This document shows positions 14,906 through 20,997 of a stretch of DNA of 26,954 nucleotides, one piece after another. The number at the start of each line of letters is the position of its first letter. Position 1 is the stretch's first letter. The stretch lies in IMG/VR virus record IMGVR_UViG_3300029448_000145, positions 1-26,954 of that record. The stretch is one strand, 5' to 3'. This DNA comes from a virus. The position numbers and the translations under genes are program-made. The notes beneath the pieces are model-generated. The model was not told the origin of the DNA and did not search any database. It saw only the letters and a list, made by a program, of their open reading frames with translations.

Positions 14906-15068
14906 TATAATATTTGACCATTTATACGATGACTTTAAAAGGACAATGGATGGGGAAGGTAGTGTAAACTTAATAGCTTACATGGAAGAAAACGAAATTA
15001 ATCAAGAATTAATGATGCAGATTTGGGAGGCTTATATTTTAGAAGTAGAAAAAAGGAGTGATAAATGA
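14889..15068 (+). CDS. Hypothetical 59-residue protein
   Basis: Starts 17 bases inside the end of the preceding gene and ends overlapping the next start (ATGA type). Acidic N-terminal half, amphipathic helices, and a basic final tail (EVEKRSDK). No family recognised. Confidence 0.55.
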   Translation: MITENDIIFDHLYDDFKRTMDGEGSVNLIAYMEENEINQELMMQIWEAYILEVEKRSDK

Positions 15069-15217
15069 TGATTTACACAATTTTATCTTTAATAATAATG
15101 GTTCTTTTAATATGTATAGCTTATCTAAAAACTAAGCTAAATGTAACAGAGAATAATTTAAATAATTGGAAAGAATCCGCTCTTAAATTAAATAGTATTA
15201 TTAGAAATAATCAGTAA
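15065..15217 (+). CDS. Small membrane protein
   Basis: A 50-residue protein with one strongly hydrophobic segment at residues 3-20 (IYTILSLIIMVLLICIAY), followed by LKTKL and a charged helix rich in Asn. This is the shape of a single-pass inner-membrane protein with its C-terminus either inside or outside. Size and layout would also suit a small holin-like protein or inner-membrane spanin-type protein, but it is not next to the endolysin and no lipobox or partner is visible. AAGGAG lies just before the start. There are two adjacent ATG codons. Confidence 0.65.
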   Translation: MMIYTILSLIIMVLLICIAYLKTKLNVTENNLNNWKESALKLNSIIRNNQ

Positions 15218-15220
15218 TCC

Positions 15221-15233
15221 TATTATACATAAT
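15221..15233 (+). promoter_or_regulatory. TATTATACATAAT operator-like motif
   Basis: An exact copy of the 13-mer that recurs at 12275, 12597 and 18341, here ending in the start codon of the following nuclease gene. A bound protein would block both the promoter region and the start. The extension TATTATACATAATGTC is shared with the 18341 copy. Confidence 0.45.
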
Positions 15234-15639
15234 GTCTGAAACAATAAAATTAAGCAAAACTCGTAAAGGTTACATAGGGGAAAATATGGTAATAAAATTT
15301 CTATTAGAGAGGAATTTAAGGTTGTATATCCCCGCAGTAGATGATTTTGGTATAGACTTATTAGTAGAACAAAATAATAAATACACGACAATACAAGTAA
15401 AATATCATACTACAATGATGTCAGAATCTGCAATACAAGTTAGGGTAAGACCTACAAAAGCTGATTATATCGCCATACCTGTTAAAGCATATGGTCGAAT
15501 GCATATTATGTGGTATAAAAATACACGAAAGAACAGAAAATACACGATTGCGTTTCAGAAATATATACCAAAGAATAACCAAATAAAGAAGATTAATTTC
15601 TTTAAATCTTTTTTAGAATGTCCCTTCGATAAAAAATAA
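15232..15639 (+). CDS. PD-(D/E)XK endonuclease
   Basis: A 135-residue nuclease-like protein. The motif set of the PDDEXK_5 family is visible: GYIGENMVIKFLLERNL with E17, DDFGIDLLVEQNN with D42, and TIQVKYHT with Q55-x-K57. Length is typical for a stand-alone single domain. The C-terminal third is basic. It probably cuts or processes DNA; no partner methylase is near, so a restriction enzyme is unlikely. The ATG lies inside the operator-like motif and has no Shine-Dalgarno immediately upstream. Confidence 0.75.
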   Translation: MSETIKLSKTRKGYIGENMVIKFLLERNLRLYIPAVDDFGIDLLVEQNNKYTTIQVKYHTTMMSESAIQVRVRPTKADYIAIPVKAYGRMHIMWYKNTRKNRKYTIAFQKYIPKNNQIKKINFFKSFLECPFDKK

Positions 15640-15641
15640 TT

Positions 15642-15680
15642 TGGAACTTTTTTAAAACTTATGCGTTATAGAGTTAAACA
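15642..15680 (+). promoter_or_regulatory. TGGAAC-N15-GCGT promoter motif, copy 3
   Basis: TGGAAC (15642-15647), 15 bases, GCGT (15663-15666), then TATAGAG as in copy 2. The next gene begins at 15710, after AAAGGAAA. Confidence 0.65.
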
Positions 15681-15709
15681 ATAAAAGAAAAAGACTAAAA
15701 GGAAATAAA

Positions 15710-16177
15710 ATGATAAATAAACCTAAATATTACTTAGATAAGATGGCATCTAATACGGATGTCTTTACTGAAGAAACATCGGATAAAGCTGGATTTACAT
15801 TTACCGCATCTTCAGATGATTCATTTGGATTAAATAAAATGATTGAAGTAGGTGTGTATAAAGATTTTGAAGAAGAGTTTATACGATTAGAACATGAAAA
15901 AAGACAAGGTTCTTTTATGATAATTGGTAAAGATAATTGGGATAATGATAAAAAAGAAGGAGACCTATATGCTTTTGTATGCATGATGAAGAAAAAAGAT
16001 TCAGGAACTATGACATATATTTTTAAAGATTTTTGGAATAATAGAGAAAAAATTACAGACATTCTAACGATGCTTTCTAGGGGAATATATGTAAAAAGTA
16101 TAGATGGTATAGATATTGATGTTTTAAATAAAGCATTAGATATGAAGAAAAAAAATGGAACTTTTTTACCTAACTAG
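15710..16177 (+). CDS. Hypothetical protein with its own promoter
   Basis: A 155-residue protein, AAGGA upstream. Alpha/beta in appearance: GFTFTASSDDSFGLNKMIEV, GSFMIIGKDNWDND, and DLYAFVCMMKKKDSGTMTYI. The C-terminal part is helical (NNREKITDILTMLSRGIYVK). One Cys, no membrane segment, no catalytic motif that I can name. Its last ~20 bases overlap promoter copy 4. Confidence 0.65.
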   Translation: MINKPKYYLDKMASNTDVFTEETSDKAGFTFTASSDDSFGLNKMIEVGVYKDFEEEFIRLEHEKRQGSFMIIGKDNWDNDKKEGDLYAFVCMMKKKDSGTMTYIFKDFWNNREKITDILTMLSRGIYVKSIDGIDIDVLNKALDMKKKNGTFLPN

Positions 16178-16190
16178 CGTTGTATATATA
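16156..16190 (+). promoter_or_regulatory. TGGAAC-N15-GCGT promoter motif, copy 4
   Basis: TGGAAC (16156-16161), 15 bases, GCGT (16177-16180), then TGTATATATA. It overlaps the end of the preceding gene. The predicted start of transcription (about 16196) falls after the ATG at 16190, so it may serve a leaderless 43-residue gene from 16199 or the structured RNA further on. Confidence 0.6.
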
Positions 16191-16330
16191 TGAGTAGAAT
16201 GAGTTATATATCACAATTAATTACTGATGAAAACTATGAACAATTACAAATAGAAGTCGGTAAGAAATATGCAAAAAAGTTTATTAAAGCACATAATAAA
16301 ATATTAAAACGTAATGATAAAAGAATTTAA
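16190..16330 (+). CDS. Hypothetical 46-residue protein
   Basis: A basic peptide (MSRMSYISQLITDENYEQLQ then IEVGKKYAKKFIKAHNKILK and RNDKRI), helical, no cysteine. The first ATG lies in the promoter's TATA region; the third codon pair gives an alternative start at 16199, which would fit a leaderless transcript. No Shine-Dalgarno is present for either. No family recognised. Confidence 0.4.
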   Translation: MSRMSYISQLITDENYEQLQIEVGKKYAKKFIKAHNKILKRNDKRI

Positions 16331-16670
16331 ATATACTATAGCAAGGCAAAAGAAGAAGGCATTCAGCTTGGGTTATAGTTATACGTTGTTTGTTTTGTGC
16401 AACGTAATTGGGCACGTCATGTTAGGCAACCTTTGTAGTTCTTGTTCTACAAGGGTTGTCGCCCTTAATAAAAATATAGGTATTTTTTAATATGTTAATT
16501 AAATTGAATAGGATGTTAGCAGAGTTATTTTTTACACATTTGCTCATTTGTGTTATTCCTTCATACTTTGCTAATATCCTAAATAACTATAGAGAGAGTG
16601 GGATTATTTCCCTTGAAAATAGTAGCATGGACTCTGCTACGTCCTCCGTAATCTCACTCTCTGTATTTAG
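16331..16670 (+). ncRNA. Structured non-coding region with four or more strong hairpins
   Basis: No convincing gene here, but long stems occur in series: TACGTTG/CAACGTA at 16382-16388 and 16400-16406; a 12-base stem 16427-16438 with 16447-16458 (one G-U), closed by GGGC/GCCC at 16410 and 16461; a 16-base stem 16509-16524 with 16566-16581 (two G-U); and a 14-base stem 16593-16606 with 16649-16662 (one G-U) that encloses GTAGCA/TGCTAC at 16622 and 16635. All lie in the plus-strand transcript from promoter copy 4 and end just before the next ribosome-binding site. G-U pairs suggest selection on RNA. I do not recognise a known RNA family, and no tRNA fits. Confidence 0.55.
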
Positions 16671-16678
16671 GAGATAAA

Positions 16679-16909
16679 ATGTTTGCAACTTTAGATAATT
16701 TAGAAAAAGAACTACACCAAGAAATAAAAAAAGTAGAGAAAAAATGGGACGACGAGCCTAAAAAAGATTATTACTTTCATGAAATATGTGGTATAAATAA
16801 AGCTATTGATGTAGTAGAAAGATTTAAATCAAAAGAGTTACTTGAATTAGATAAGTGGGTAGAATCTTTTATAAAAAAAGAAAAAGAAGGGAATACTTTA
16901 AGTGATTGA
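16679..16909 (+). CDS. Hypothetical 76-residue helical protein
   Basis: TAGGAG lies eight bases before the ATG, directly after the last hairpin of the structured region. The protein is highly charged and mostly helical, coiled-coil-like at the N-terminus (LDNLEKELHQEIKKVEKKWD), and has one His-Cys pair (YYFHEICGINKA). It overlaps the Cas4-like gene by eight bases and so is probably co-translated. Unknown function. Confidence 0.6.
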   Translation: MFATLDNLEKELHQEIKKVEKKWDDEPKKDYYFHEICGINKAIDVVERFKSKELLELDKWVESFIKKEKEGNTLSD

Positions 16910-17636
16910 TATTAAAGATATATACGATAAGTATATAGCAGATAAAAATGAGTTAAATAGACAAAAGAGATATGTGGGTAAGGAGCAGTGGTTTCATGCA
17001 TCTTCATCTGGAATGTGTATGAGAAAACACTACTTTCAGCACGTTGCTAAAGTAAAACCTAACCCAATAGATGCTAATACAATGAGATTGTTTAGGATTG
17101 GAGATATGGTTCACGAAGATATACAAAATGCGTTAACTGAATATGCTCAATTAAATGGTTCTAAAATATATATTGAAACAGAAATAAGGTTACCCGAAGT
17201 AAATGTAAGGGGATTTTTAGATGTATTAATTGCCGATGATGGTGCTTTATATGATATAAAGACCTGTAACTCTAGAAAATGGAGTAAATTATTTGGATAT
17301 AAATACAAAGACCCGAATCCATCTATTAATTATCATCTTCAATTAGGTACTTATGCATGGTGGTATGAAAAGGAGCATAATACTAAATTAAAAAAATTAG
17401 CTTTATTTTATTATAATAAGGATACCTCTAGGGTTAGAGAATATCCTGTTGACTTAGCTTTTATAGAAGAAGCGAAAGTATATTGGAGAGACTTAAATAA
17501 TAAATTTAAAAAAGGTAACCCTCCTATCGAACTAGGTATTGCCCCGATGTATTCGTGGGAATGTAATATAAAGTATTGCAATTTTTACAGAGTTTGTGGT
17601 GGAGGTCTAAAAGGAGAAGGAGAAAGTACGTTATGA
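16902..17636 (+). CDS. Cas4-like PD-(D/E)XK exonuclease with iron-sulfur cysteines
   Basis: A 244-residue RecB/Cas4-family nuclease. C39 near the N-terminus and C221, C226 and C232 near the C-terminus have the one-plus-three arrangement that binds a 4Fe-4S cluster in Cas4 and AddB. The active site is H71 (GDMVHED), D107 (RGFLDVLI), D118-x-K120 (YDIKTC) and the Q-x3-Y motif at 147-151 (QLGTY). Related phage proteins degrade DNA ends or process recombination intermediates. No cas genes or CRISPR array lie nearby, so it acts alone or with the local recombination genes. It starts with GTG, overlapping the preceding gene, and ends overlapping the next ATG (ATGA). Confidence 0.88.
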   Translation: MIDIKDIYDKYIADKNELNRQKRYVGKEQWFHASSSGMCMRKHYFQHVAKVKPNPIDANTMRLFRIGDMVHEDIQNALTEYAQLNGSKIYIETEIRLPEVNVRGFLDVLIADDGALYDIKTCNSRKWSKLFGYKYKDPNPSINYHLQLGTYAWWYEKEHNTKLKKLALFYYNKDTSRVREYPVDLAFIEEAKVYWRDLNNKFKKGNPPIELGIAPMYSWECNIKYCNFYRVCGGGLKGEGESTL

Positions 17637-18037
17637 ACGATAACAAACAACCCGATTGGGACAAAATAACTGAAGGCAAGATAAGGCATGGTATTGCTGT
17701 AGAAGCTTTCAGTAAAGGCATGGAACTTAATGCTGACAATATGAAAACCATTGAAAAATGGGTTCAGTTTGTGATACATGGTTATGATGGTATCAAAAAC
17801 ATTGTTAAGGTTAGCAAAGATGATGATATGCCAAAGGGAGATGAAGAATTATTTCCTGAAGATAATGATATTGGTGATACTTTTGATGTTATAATCAGAA
17901 AAAATGCTGAATCTTTAAGAGCCTCTGACAAAGAAATAGTTCTAAAGGCATTAGAAGATGGGAAAATTACCCCTGAAAATCTTCAAGTAAGTTTAGATAG
18001 AATAAGTCAGATGATAGATGGGTATGGAGAATTATAA
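17633..18037 (+). CDS. Hypothetical protein downstream of the Cas4-like nuclease
   Basis: A 134-residue acidic protein. I chose the ATG at 17633 (overlapping the nuclease stop, with AAGGAGAA upstream) over upstream in-frame codons that would overlap the nuclease gene by 60 bases. It begins MNDNKQPDWDKITEGKIRHG, then a helix with VEAFSKGMELNADNMKTIEK, an acidic linker with DDDMPKGDEELFPEDND, and a final helical part. No recognised domain; adjacency suggests a partner in DNA processing. Confidence 0.6.
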   Translation: MNDNKQPDWDKITEGKIRHGIAVEAFSKGMELNADNMKTIEKWVQFVIHGYDGIKNIVKVSKDDDMPKGDEELFPEDNDIGDTFDVIIRKNAESLRASDKEIVLKALEDGKITPENLQVSLDRISQMIDGYGEL

Positions 18038-18467
18038 TGATATTATCCCCACAGGCAGATATAAGGCGACAATAGTTGATATTGAATGTAGTTCAAATGT
18101 CAGATTTGGCAACCATATATCTGATGTCTTTAAGCCTGTTTATTCTATAGATGATGATAAGTTTTTATCACTAAAGGGTAAGCAGGTTAAGGACAATGGT
18201 ATATTTGTGTATAAAAAAATGTCAGGATATAAGTTTGAACCAAAAAGAAATTGGGGATACTCTAAGTATTTAAAATTAATGGAGTTAACTAAAAGAAGAG
18301 ATAATGAATCAGGTATGATTGCACCATTAAATAAAAAAGATATTATACATAATGTCGTAAACATTGATGTTTTTGAAAAATCTTTTACTAATGACTTTAA
18401 TCAGTTTGTTAAATACAATGTTGCAAGAACTGTAGAATTAATAAGAAAAGGAGATATTCCGTTTTGA
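18018..18467 (+). CDS. Hypothetical protein, possibly single-strand-binding-like
   Basis: A 149-residue protein overlapping the previous gene by 20 bases; ATG codons at 18018 and 18024 are both possible. IIPTGRYKATIVDIECSSNV followed by FGNHISDVFKPVYSID resembles the beginning of small phage OB-fold or DUF669-like proteins (P-x-G-x-Y-x-A-x-I), which suits its place among recombination genes, but the match is loose. The second half is basic with KMSGYKFEPKRNWGYSKYLK. A TATTATACATAAT motif lies inside it at 18341. One Cys. Confidence 0.5.
   Translation: MGMENYNDIIPTGRYKATIVDIECSSNVRFGNHISDVFKPVYSIDDDKFLSLKGKQVKDNGIFVYKKMSGYKFEPKRNWGYSKYLKLMELTKRRDNESGMIAPLNKKDIIHNVVNIDVFEKSFTNDFNQFVKYNVARTVELIRKGDIPF
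18341..18353 (+). promoter_or_regulatory. TATTATACATAAT operator-like motif inside a gene
   Basis: An exact copy of the 13-mer within the coding part of the 149-residue gene, sharing TATTATACATAATGTC with the copy at 15221. Its place inside a gene would be unusual for a simple promoter and suggests a binding site with another role, or chance. Confidence 0.35.
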
Positions 18468-18730
18468 ATATTGATTACGAAAAAATAAATGCTAAGATAA
18501 ATTTTACTATGTCTGAAATTGATATATTAATTAACGCTTTGGTAAATATGTCTAATATTGATATATACAACCCAAGGGGATTATCTGATAAATATAAAAG
18601 ACCATATAATAAATTATTAGATGATTTATCAAAAATAAAAAGAGATTTAGGAGATAAATATCGTGATGAAGTTGCAGAAAACAATATTAACACTGAATCA
18701 ATAAACCCCGATTATAGTCGGGAATGTTAG
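18464..18730 (+). CDS. Hypothetical 88-residue protein with TTG start
   Basis: Starts with TTG overlapping the previous stop, AAAAGGAG upstream. Helical: FTMSEIDILINALVNMSNID, then NPRGLSDKYKRPYNKLLDDL and SKIKRDLGDKYRDEV. No cysteine until the last residue. The TTG start is chosen because the protein sequence fits the reading frame immediately and the next ATG would remove a third of it. No family recognised. Confidence 0.55.
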   Translation: MNIDYEKINAKINFTMSEIDILINALVNMSNIDIYNPRGLSDKYKRPYNKLLDDLSKIKRDLGDKYRDEVAENNINTESINPDYSREC

Positions 18731-18739
18731 GAGAGTAAT

Positions 18740-18898
18740 ATGAATAAAAAAGAAAATGGACTTCATATAAGAGAAGGATATAAAAAATATTCTTTAAGAG
18801 ATGGAGTGAATTTCTGGGCAAAATCTGATAAAGATGCAGAATTATACAGAAAAAAGATAAATGAAAAATTAGATAAATTAAAAAATCTAAATAAATAA
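18740..18898 (+). CDS. Hypothetical 52-residue protein
   Basis: AGGAGAG lies eight bases before the ATG. The protein, beginning MNKKENGLHIREGYKKYSLR, is very basic and helical at the C-terminus (AELYRKKINEKLDKLKNLNK), perhaps nucleic-acid-binding. No motif recognised. Confidence 0.55.
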   Translation: MNKKENGLHIREGYKKYSLRDGVNFWAKSDKDAELYRKKINEKLDKLKNLNK

Positions 18899-18963
18899 TG
18901 TTTAAAACTAAACAGAAATGGGCAGGTAATACCTATTTACTAACATATAATAAGGAGAATACA

Positions 18964-19077
18964 ATGAAAAAAGGTACAGTAAAAAGAATAAAAGTTAAAA
19001 AAGCTAAAACTGTTACTTTTATGGATAAAGTAATTAAAGGTACATATAATTTCTTTACATCACCTTGGGATAAGTGA
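18964..19077 (+). CDS. Hypothetical 37-residue basic peptide
   Basis: TAAGGAG stands seven bases before the ATG at 18964, a better start than the ATG at 18898 that would give 59 residues in the same frame. MKKGTVKRIKVKKAKTVTFM is a Lys-rich, alternating pattern; the rest reads DKVIKGTYNFFTSPWDK. Its stop overlaps the next start (TGATG). Probably nucleic-acid- or membrane-binding given its charge. Confidence 0.5.
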   Translation: MKKGTVKRIKVKKAKTVTFMDKVIKGTYNFFTSPWDK

Positions 19078-19319
19078 TGAATACATTTAAATATGAAGAA
19101 CTTGGTTTAAATAAAGTTGATACAAAAATATTAAAAGCATTTAAAAGGGGGAGTCTATCAAGAGATGATTTTCCTGAAATAACAAAAGAAGAATTTTTTA
19201 ATTCTTTAGAAAACATAAAACAAATGCTTTCGGGTTTATTTCCAAACTTAAAACACAAAAACCCTTTTGTATATAATAAAAAAACTAAAAAATATAACAG
19301 TTTATTTAAAGTTCTATGA
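19077..19319 (+). CDS. Hypothetical 80-residue protein
   Basis: The ATG overlaps the preceding TGA. Helical protein with LGLNKVDTKILKAFKRGSLS, RDDFPEITKEEFFNSLENIK and QMLSGLFPNLKHKNPFVYNK. One could see a small helix-turn-helix in residues 15-45, but no clear recognition helix. Its end overlaps the next ATG. Unknown. Confidence 0.55.
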   Translation: MNTFKYEELGLNKVDTKILKAFKRGSLSRDDFPEITKEEFFNSLENIKQMLSGLFPNLKHKNPFVYNKKTKKYNSLFKVL

Positions 19320-19525
19320 GTAAATCTAAAAGCATTTTTATTGTTACATCTAAAGGTATTTGTGTAAAGGTATATTTAGATTTAAATAATAATTATGTTA
19401 GGGGTATGCAAAAAGGGGCTATTCCATTCTTAAGAAAGATAGGGTGGGATATAGAAAAACTAGATAAAAGAAATCGTAAAAACTGGAAAGACTTAAAAAG
19501 GAAAAGGATATTTGGAAATGGCTAA
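19316..19525 (+). CDS. Hypothetical 69-residue protein
   Basis: Overlaps its neighbour by four bases (ATGA). SKSIFIVTSKGICVKVYLDL followed by a very basic helical tail (KLDKRNRKNWKDLKRKRIFG), suggesting nucleic-acid binding. Its end overlaps the resolvase-like gene. No family recognised. Confidence 0.55.
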   Translation: MSKSKSIFIVTSKGICVKVYLDLNNNYVRGMQKGAIPFLRKIGWDIEKLDKRNRKNWKDLKRKRIFGNG

Positions 19526-19859
19526 GAAAAAAGACCCGAAAAGAGTTAGGCAAGGCCGAAGAAATAGGCAACGTGGTGCTGAACTACAAAGATTTTCTGT
19601 TAAGCTGGCTAAAGAATATAACTTGGAAGCTTTCAATAGGGATAGGGGTGGTGCTCAACATGAGAAAGGAGACATAGAAATTGAAGGTAGATACTATGGT
19701 TGTAAACGTAGAACAAAGATAGCTAAATGGTGCAAACCTGAAAAAGAAGAAGATGGTGTTGTGATAAGAGAAGATTATGGTAAGGCATATATTGTTTTAG
19801 ATTATGAAAAATTTATTATGCTTTTATCTATGTTAAAAGAATTTAAAGATGACGTATAA
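19518..19859 (+). CDS. Holliday-junction-resolvase-like nuclease
   Basis: A 113-residue PD-(D/E)XK protein of the Hjc-like type found in phages. E22 (RQRGAELQRFSVKLAKE), D52 (KGDIEIEG) and K63 (YYGCKRRTK) fit the usual E, D and K; the acidic residue two before the lysine is Gly (G-C-K), a variant I recall in other phage members. The N-terminus is very basic, suiting DNA binding. It would resolve branched DNA before packaging. I preferred the ATG at 19518 over a TTG six bases earlier because of AAAGGATA spacing. It overlaps the next gene by 11 bases. Confidence 0.65.
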   Translation: MAKKKDPKRVRQGRRNRQRGAELQRFSVKLAKEYNLEAFNRDRGGAQHEKGDIEIEGRYYGCKRRTKIAKWCKPEKEEDGVVIREDYGKAYIVLDYEKFIMLLSMLKEFKDDV

Positions 19860-20238
19860 CCCCAACTTTGATTTAGATTTACAATTTGGTCTTATCTATG
19901 AAAGAAAACTAGAAAGACTATTACGAGAAAAAAGCAAGATAGAGATAAAAACTGAAAGAGATACTTGGGCGAAGACAGGTAATATAGCTATTGAAGTAAA
20001 TTTTAAAGGAAAGCCTTCGGGTTTAGCCGCAACTAAAGCTGATTGGTGGTTTCACATACTAACAATAGATGGGGAAATGGAAACTATGGTTTGTTTTCCT
20101 GTTAAAAAATTAAAAGATATTATTAGGGAACTTTTAAAGAAAGGATTAGTTAAAAGAGTAAAAGGTGGAGATAACAACGATTCAGAACTTTTATTGGTTC
20201 CTATTGATAAATTAATTTCAAAAGATTTTTTTAAATAA
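19849..20238 (+). CDS. Nuclease-like phage protein, possible PD-(D/E)XK fold
   Basis: A 129-residue protein overlapping the resolvase-like gene. E18 in LIYERKLERLL, then KIEIKTERDTWAKTGNIAIE with E32-x-K34, then FKGKPSGLAATKADWWFHI. The E-x-K strand and the GKPSG-x-x-x-T-x-ADWW block recur in a family of phage and bacterial nuclease-like proteins as I remember. With the neighbour it may form a two-subunit nuclease module, since the overlap suggests coupled translation. Its last 40 residues are basic. Activity is not shown. Confidence 0.55.
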   Translation: MTYNPNFDLDLQFGLIYERKLERLLREKSKIEIKTERDTWAKTGNIAIEVNFKGKPSGLAATKADWWFHILTIDGEMETMVCFPVKKLKDIIRELLKKGLVKRVKGGDNNDSELLLVPIDKLISKDFFK

Positions 20239-20242
20239 CAAT

Positions 20243-20324
20243 GGTGTTATGCATAATGCGAGGTTCAAATGTAACTGATTGGCAAATTAGTAAGAACAAT
20301 GAAATAGTTATTATGTATAACACC
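20243..20324 (+). promoter_or_regulatory. 15-base inverted repeat, variant of the TATTATACATAAT motif
   Basis: GGTGTTATGCATAAT (20243-20257) and ATTATGTATAACACC (20310-20324) are reverse complements with one mismatch (a G-U in RNA). They enclose 52 bases. The right arm ends 20 bases before the next start, which has TAAGGAG. They probably act as a paired operator or a long RNA hairpin controlling the following gene. Confidence 0.5.
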
Positions 20325-20344
20325 TAACAATAAGGAGAGTCATT

Positions 20345-20545
20345 ATGGCTTACGAAATGAAAGACAATAGCATGAGTTTATTGAAAAACGGTTTCAAAAA
20401 TGAAGGCGACAATAAACCTGACTATACAGGTAATGCTAAAGTTGGTGGAGTTGATATGAAAGCATCTATTTGGATAAATAAAACCAAAGATGGTAAAACT
20501 CAACTCAGGGGTAACTTTCAAAAGAAAGATGACAACCCATTTTAA
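20345..20545 (+). CDS. Small DUF736-like or single-strand-binding-like protein
   Basis: A 66-residue protein with strong TAAGGAG. NKPDYTGNAKVGGVDMKASI then WINKTKDGKTQLRGNFQKKD gives the short beta meander of DUF736-like and related small phage proteins (P-D-Y-x-G-x-x-x-x-x-G-x-x-x-x-x-x-W). It is acidic at its tail (KDDNPF), which recalls single-strand-binding protein tails ending in D-P-F. This makes a single-strand DNA role attractive but unproven. It has its own regulatory repeat and a downstream hairpin, so it is likely expressed separately and strongly. Confidence 0.5.
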   Translation: MAYEMKDNSMSLLKNGFKNEGDNKPDYTGNAKVGGVDMKASIWINKTKDGKTQLRGNFQKKDDNPF

Positions 20546-20573
20546 CTTAAATAAATCATATTTAGGTTAAATT

Positions 20574-20605
20574 GTAATAGGGGTTATTAATTTAGCCCCT
20601 ATTGC
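20574..20605 (+). terminator. Hairpin after the DUF736-like gene
   Basis: GTAATAGGGG (20574-20583) pairs with CCCCTATTGC (20596-20605) with one G-U pair and a 12-base loop. No U-run follows, so it may be an attenuator or mRNA stabiliser rather than a true terminator. Confidence 0.45.
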
Positions 20606-20679
20606 TAGATAATAAATAACTGAACATTAGTATTAAAAAATAATAAAACAGCCATATAAAGGAAATTAGAGGCACTTTT

Positions 20680-20997
20680 TTGAACAAAAAAATAAAAAAT
20701 AATAGTCGTAGGCATCAAAACCATTATAGCGATGAAATAATAGATATTTTAACTTCCGATAGTATATTGTCTGATGTAATGCTTGGAAAAGTATGTAGAG
20801 AAATGTCTTACAAGACTTCAGGTAGAAGAAATATAGATAGAAGTAGCGATACTTATTTAGTCTACTGCACATTATGTAATCAAGTGTGGGAAGACCATTA
20901 TAGGTATAAGCCTACTGTTTATCATGATAATGTACCAACGTATGGTAAAAAAAGAATTAAATGTAAAAAGTGTAAGGAGGAAAATAAAAATGGATAA
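20680..20997 (+). CDS. Zinc-finger-like protein with TTG start
   Basis: A 105-residue protein starting with TTG, with TTAGAGG a few bases before it. CTLC (about residue 68) and CKKC (about 95) at 20-30 residues spacing would hold one zinc. The N-terminus is rich in Asn, His and Arg. It overlaps the next gene by eight bases, so the two may be coupled; that next gene is replisome-organiser-like. Possible nucleic-acid binding; family unknown. Confidence 0.55.
   Translation: MNKKIKNNSRRHQNHYSDEIIDILTSDSILSDVMLGKVCREMSYKTSGRRNIDRSSDTYLVYCTLCNQVWEDHYRYKPTVYHDNVPTYGKKRIKCKKCKEENKNG

Noticed and set aside
16410-16464. tRNA-like fold (GGGC ... GCCC around a long stem)
   Set aside because: Only 55 bases, no GTTCRANNCC arm, no anticodon-arm position that fits, no acceptor of seven pairs.
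16492-16677. 61-codon reading frame in the plus strand
   Set aside because: It runs through two long stems and has no ribosome-binding site; the amino-acid sequence has no recognisable motif. The RNA structure explains the region better.
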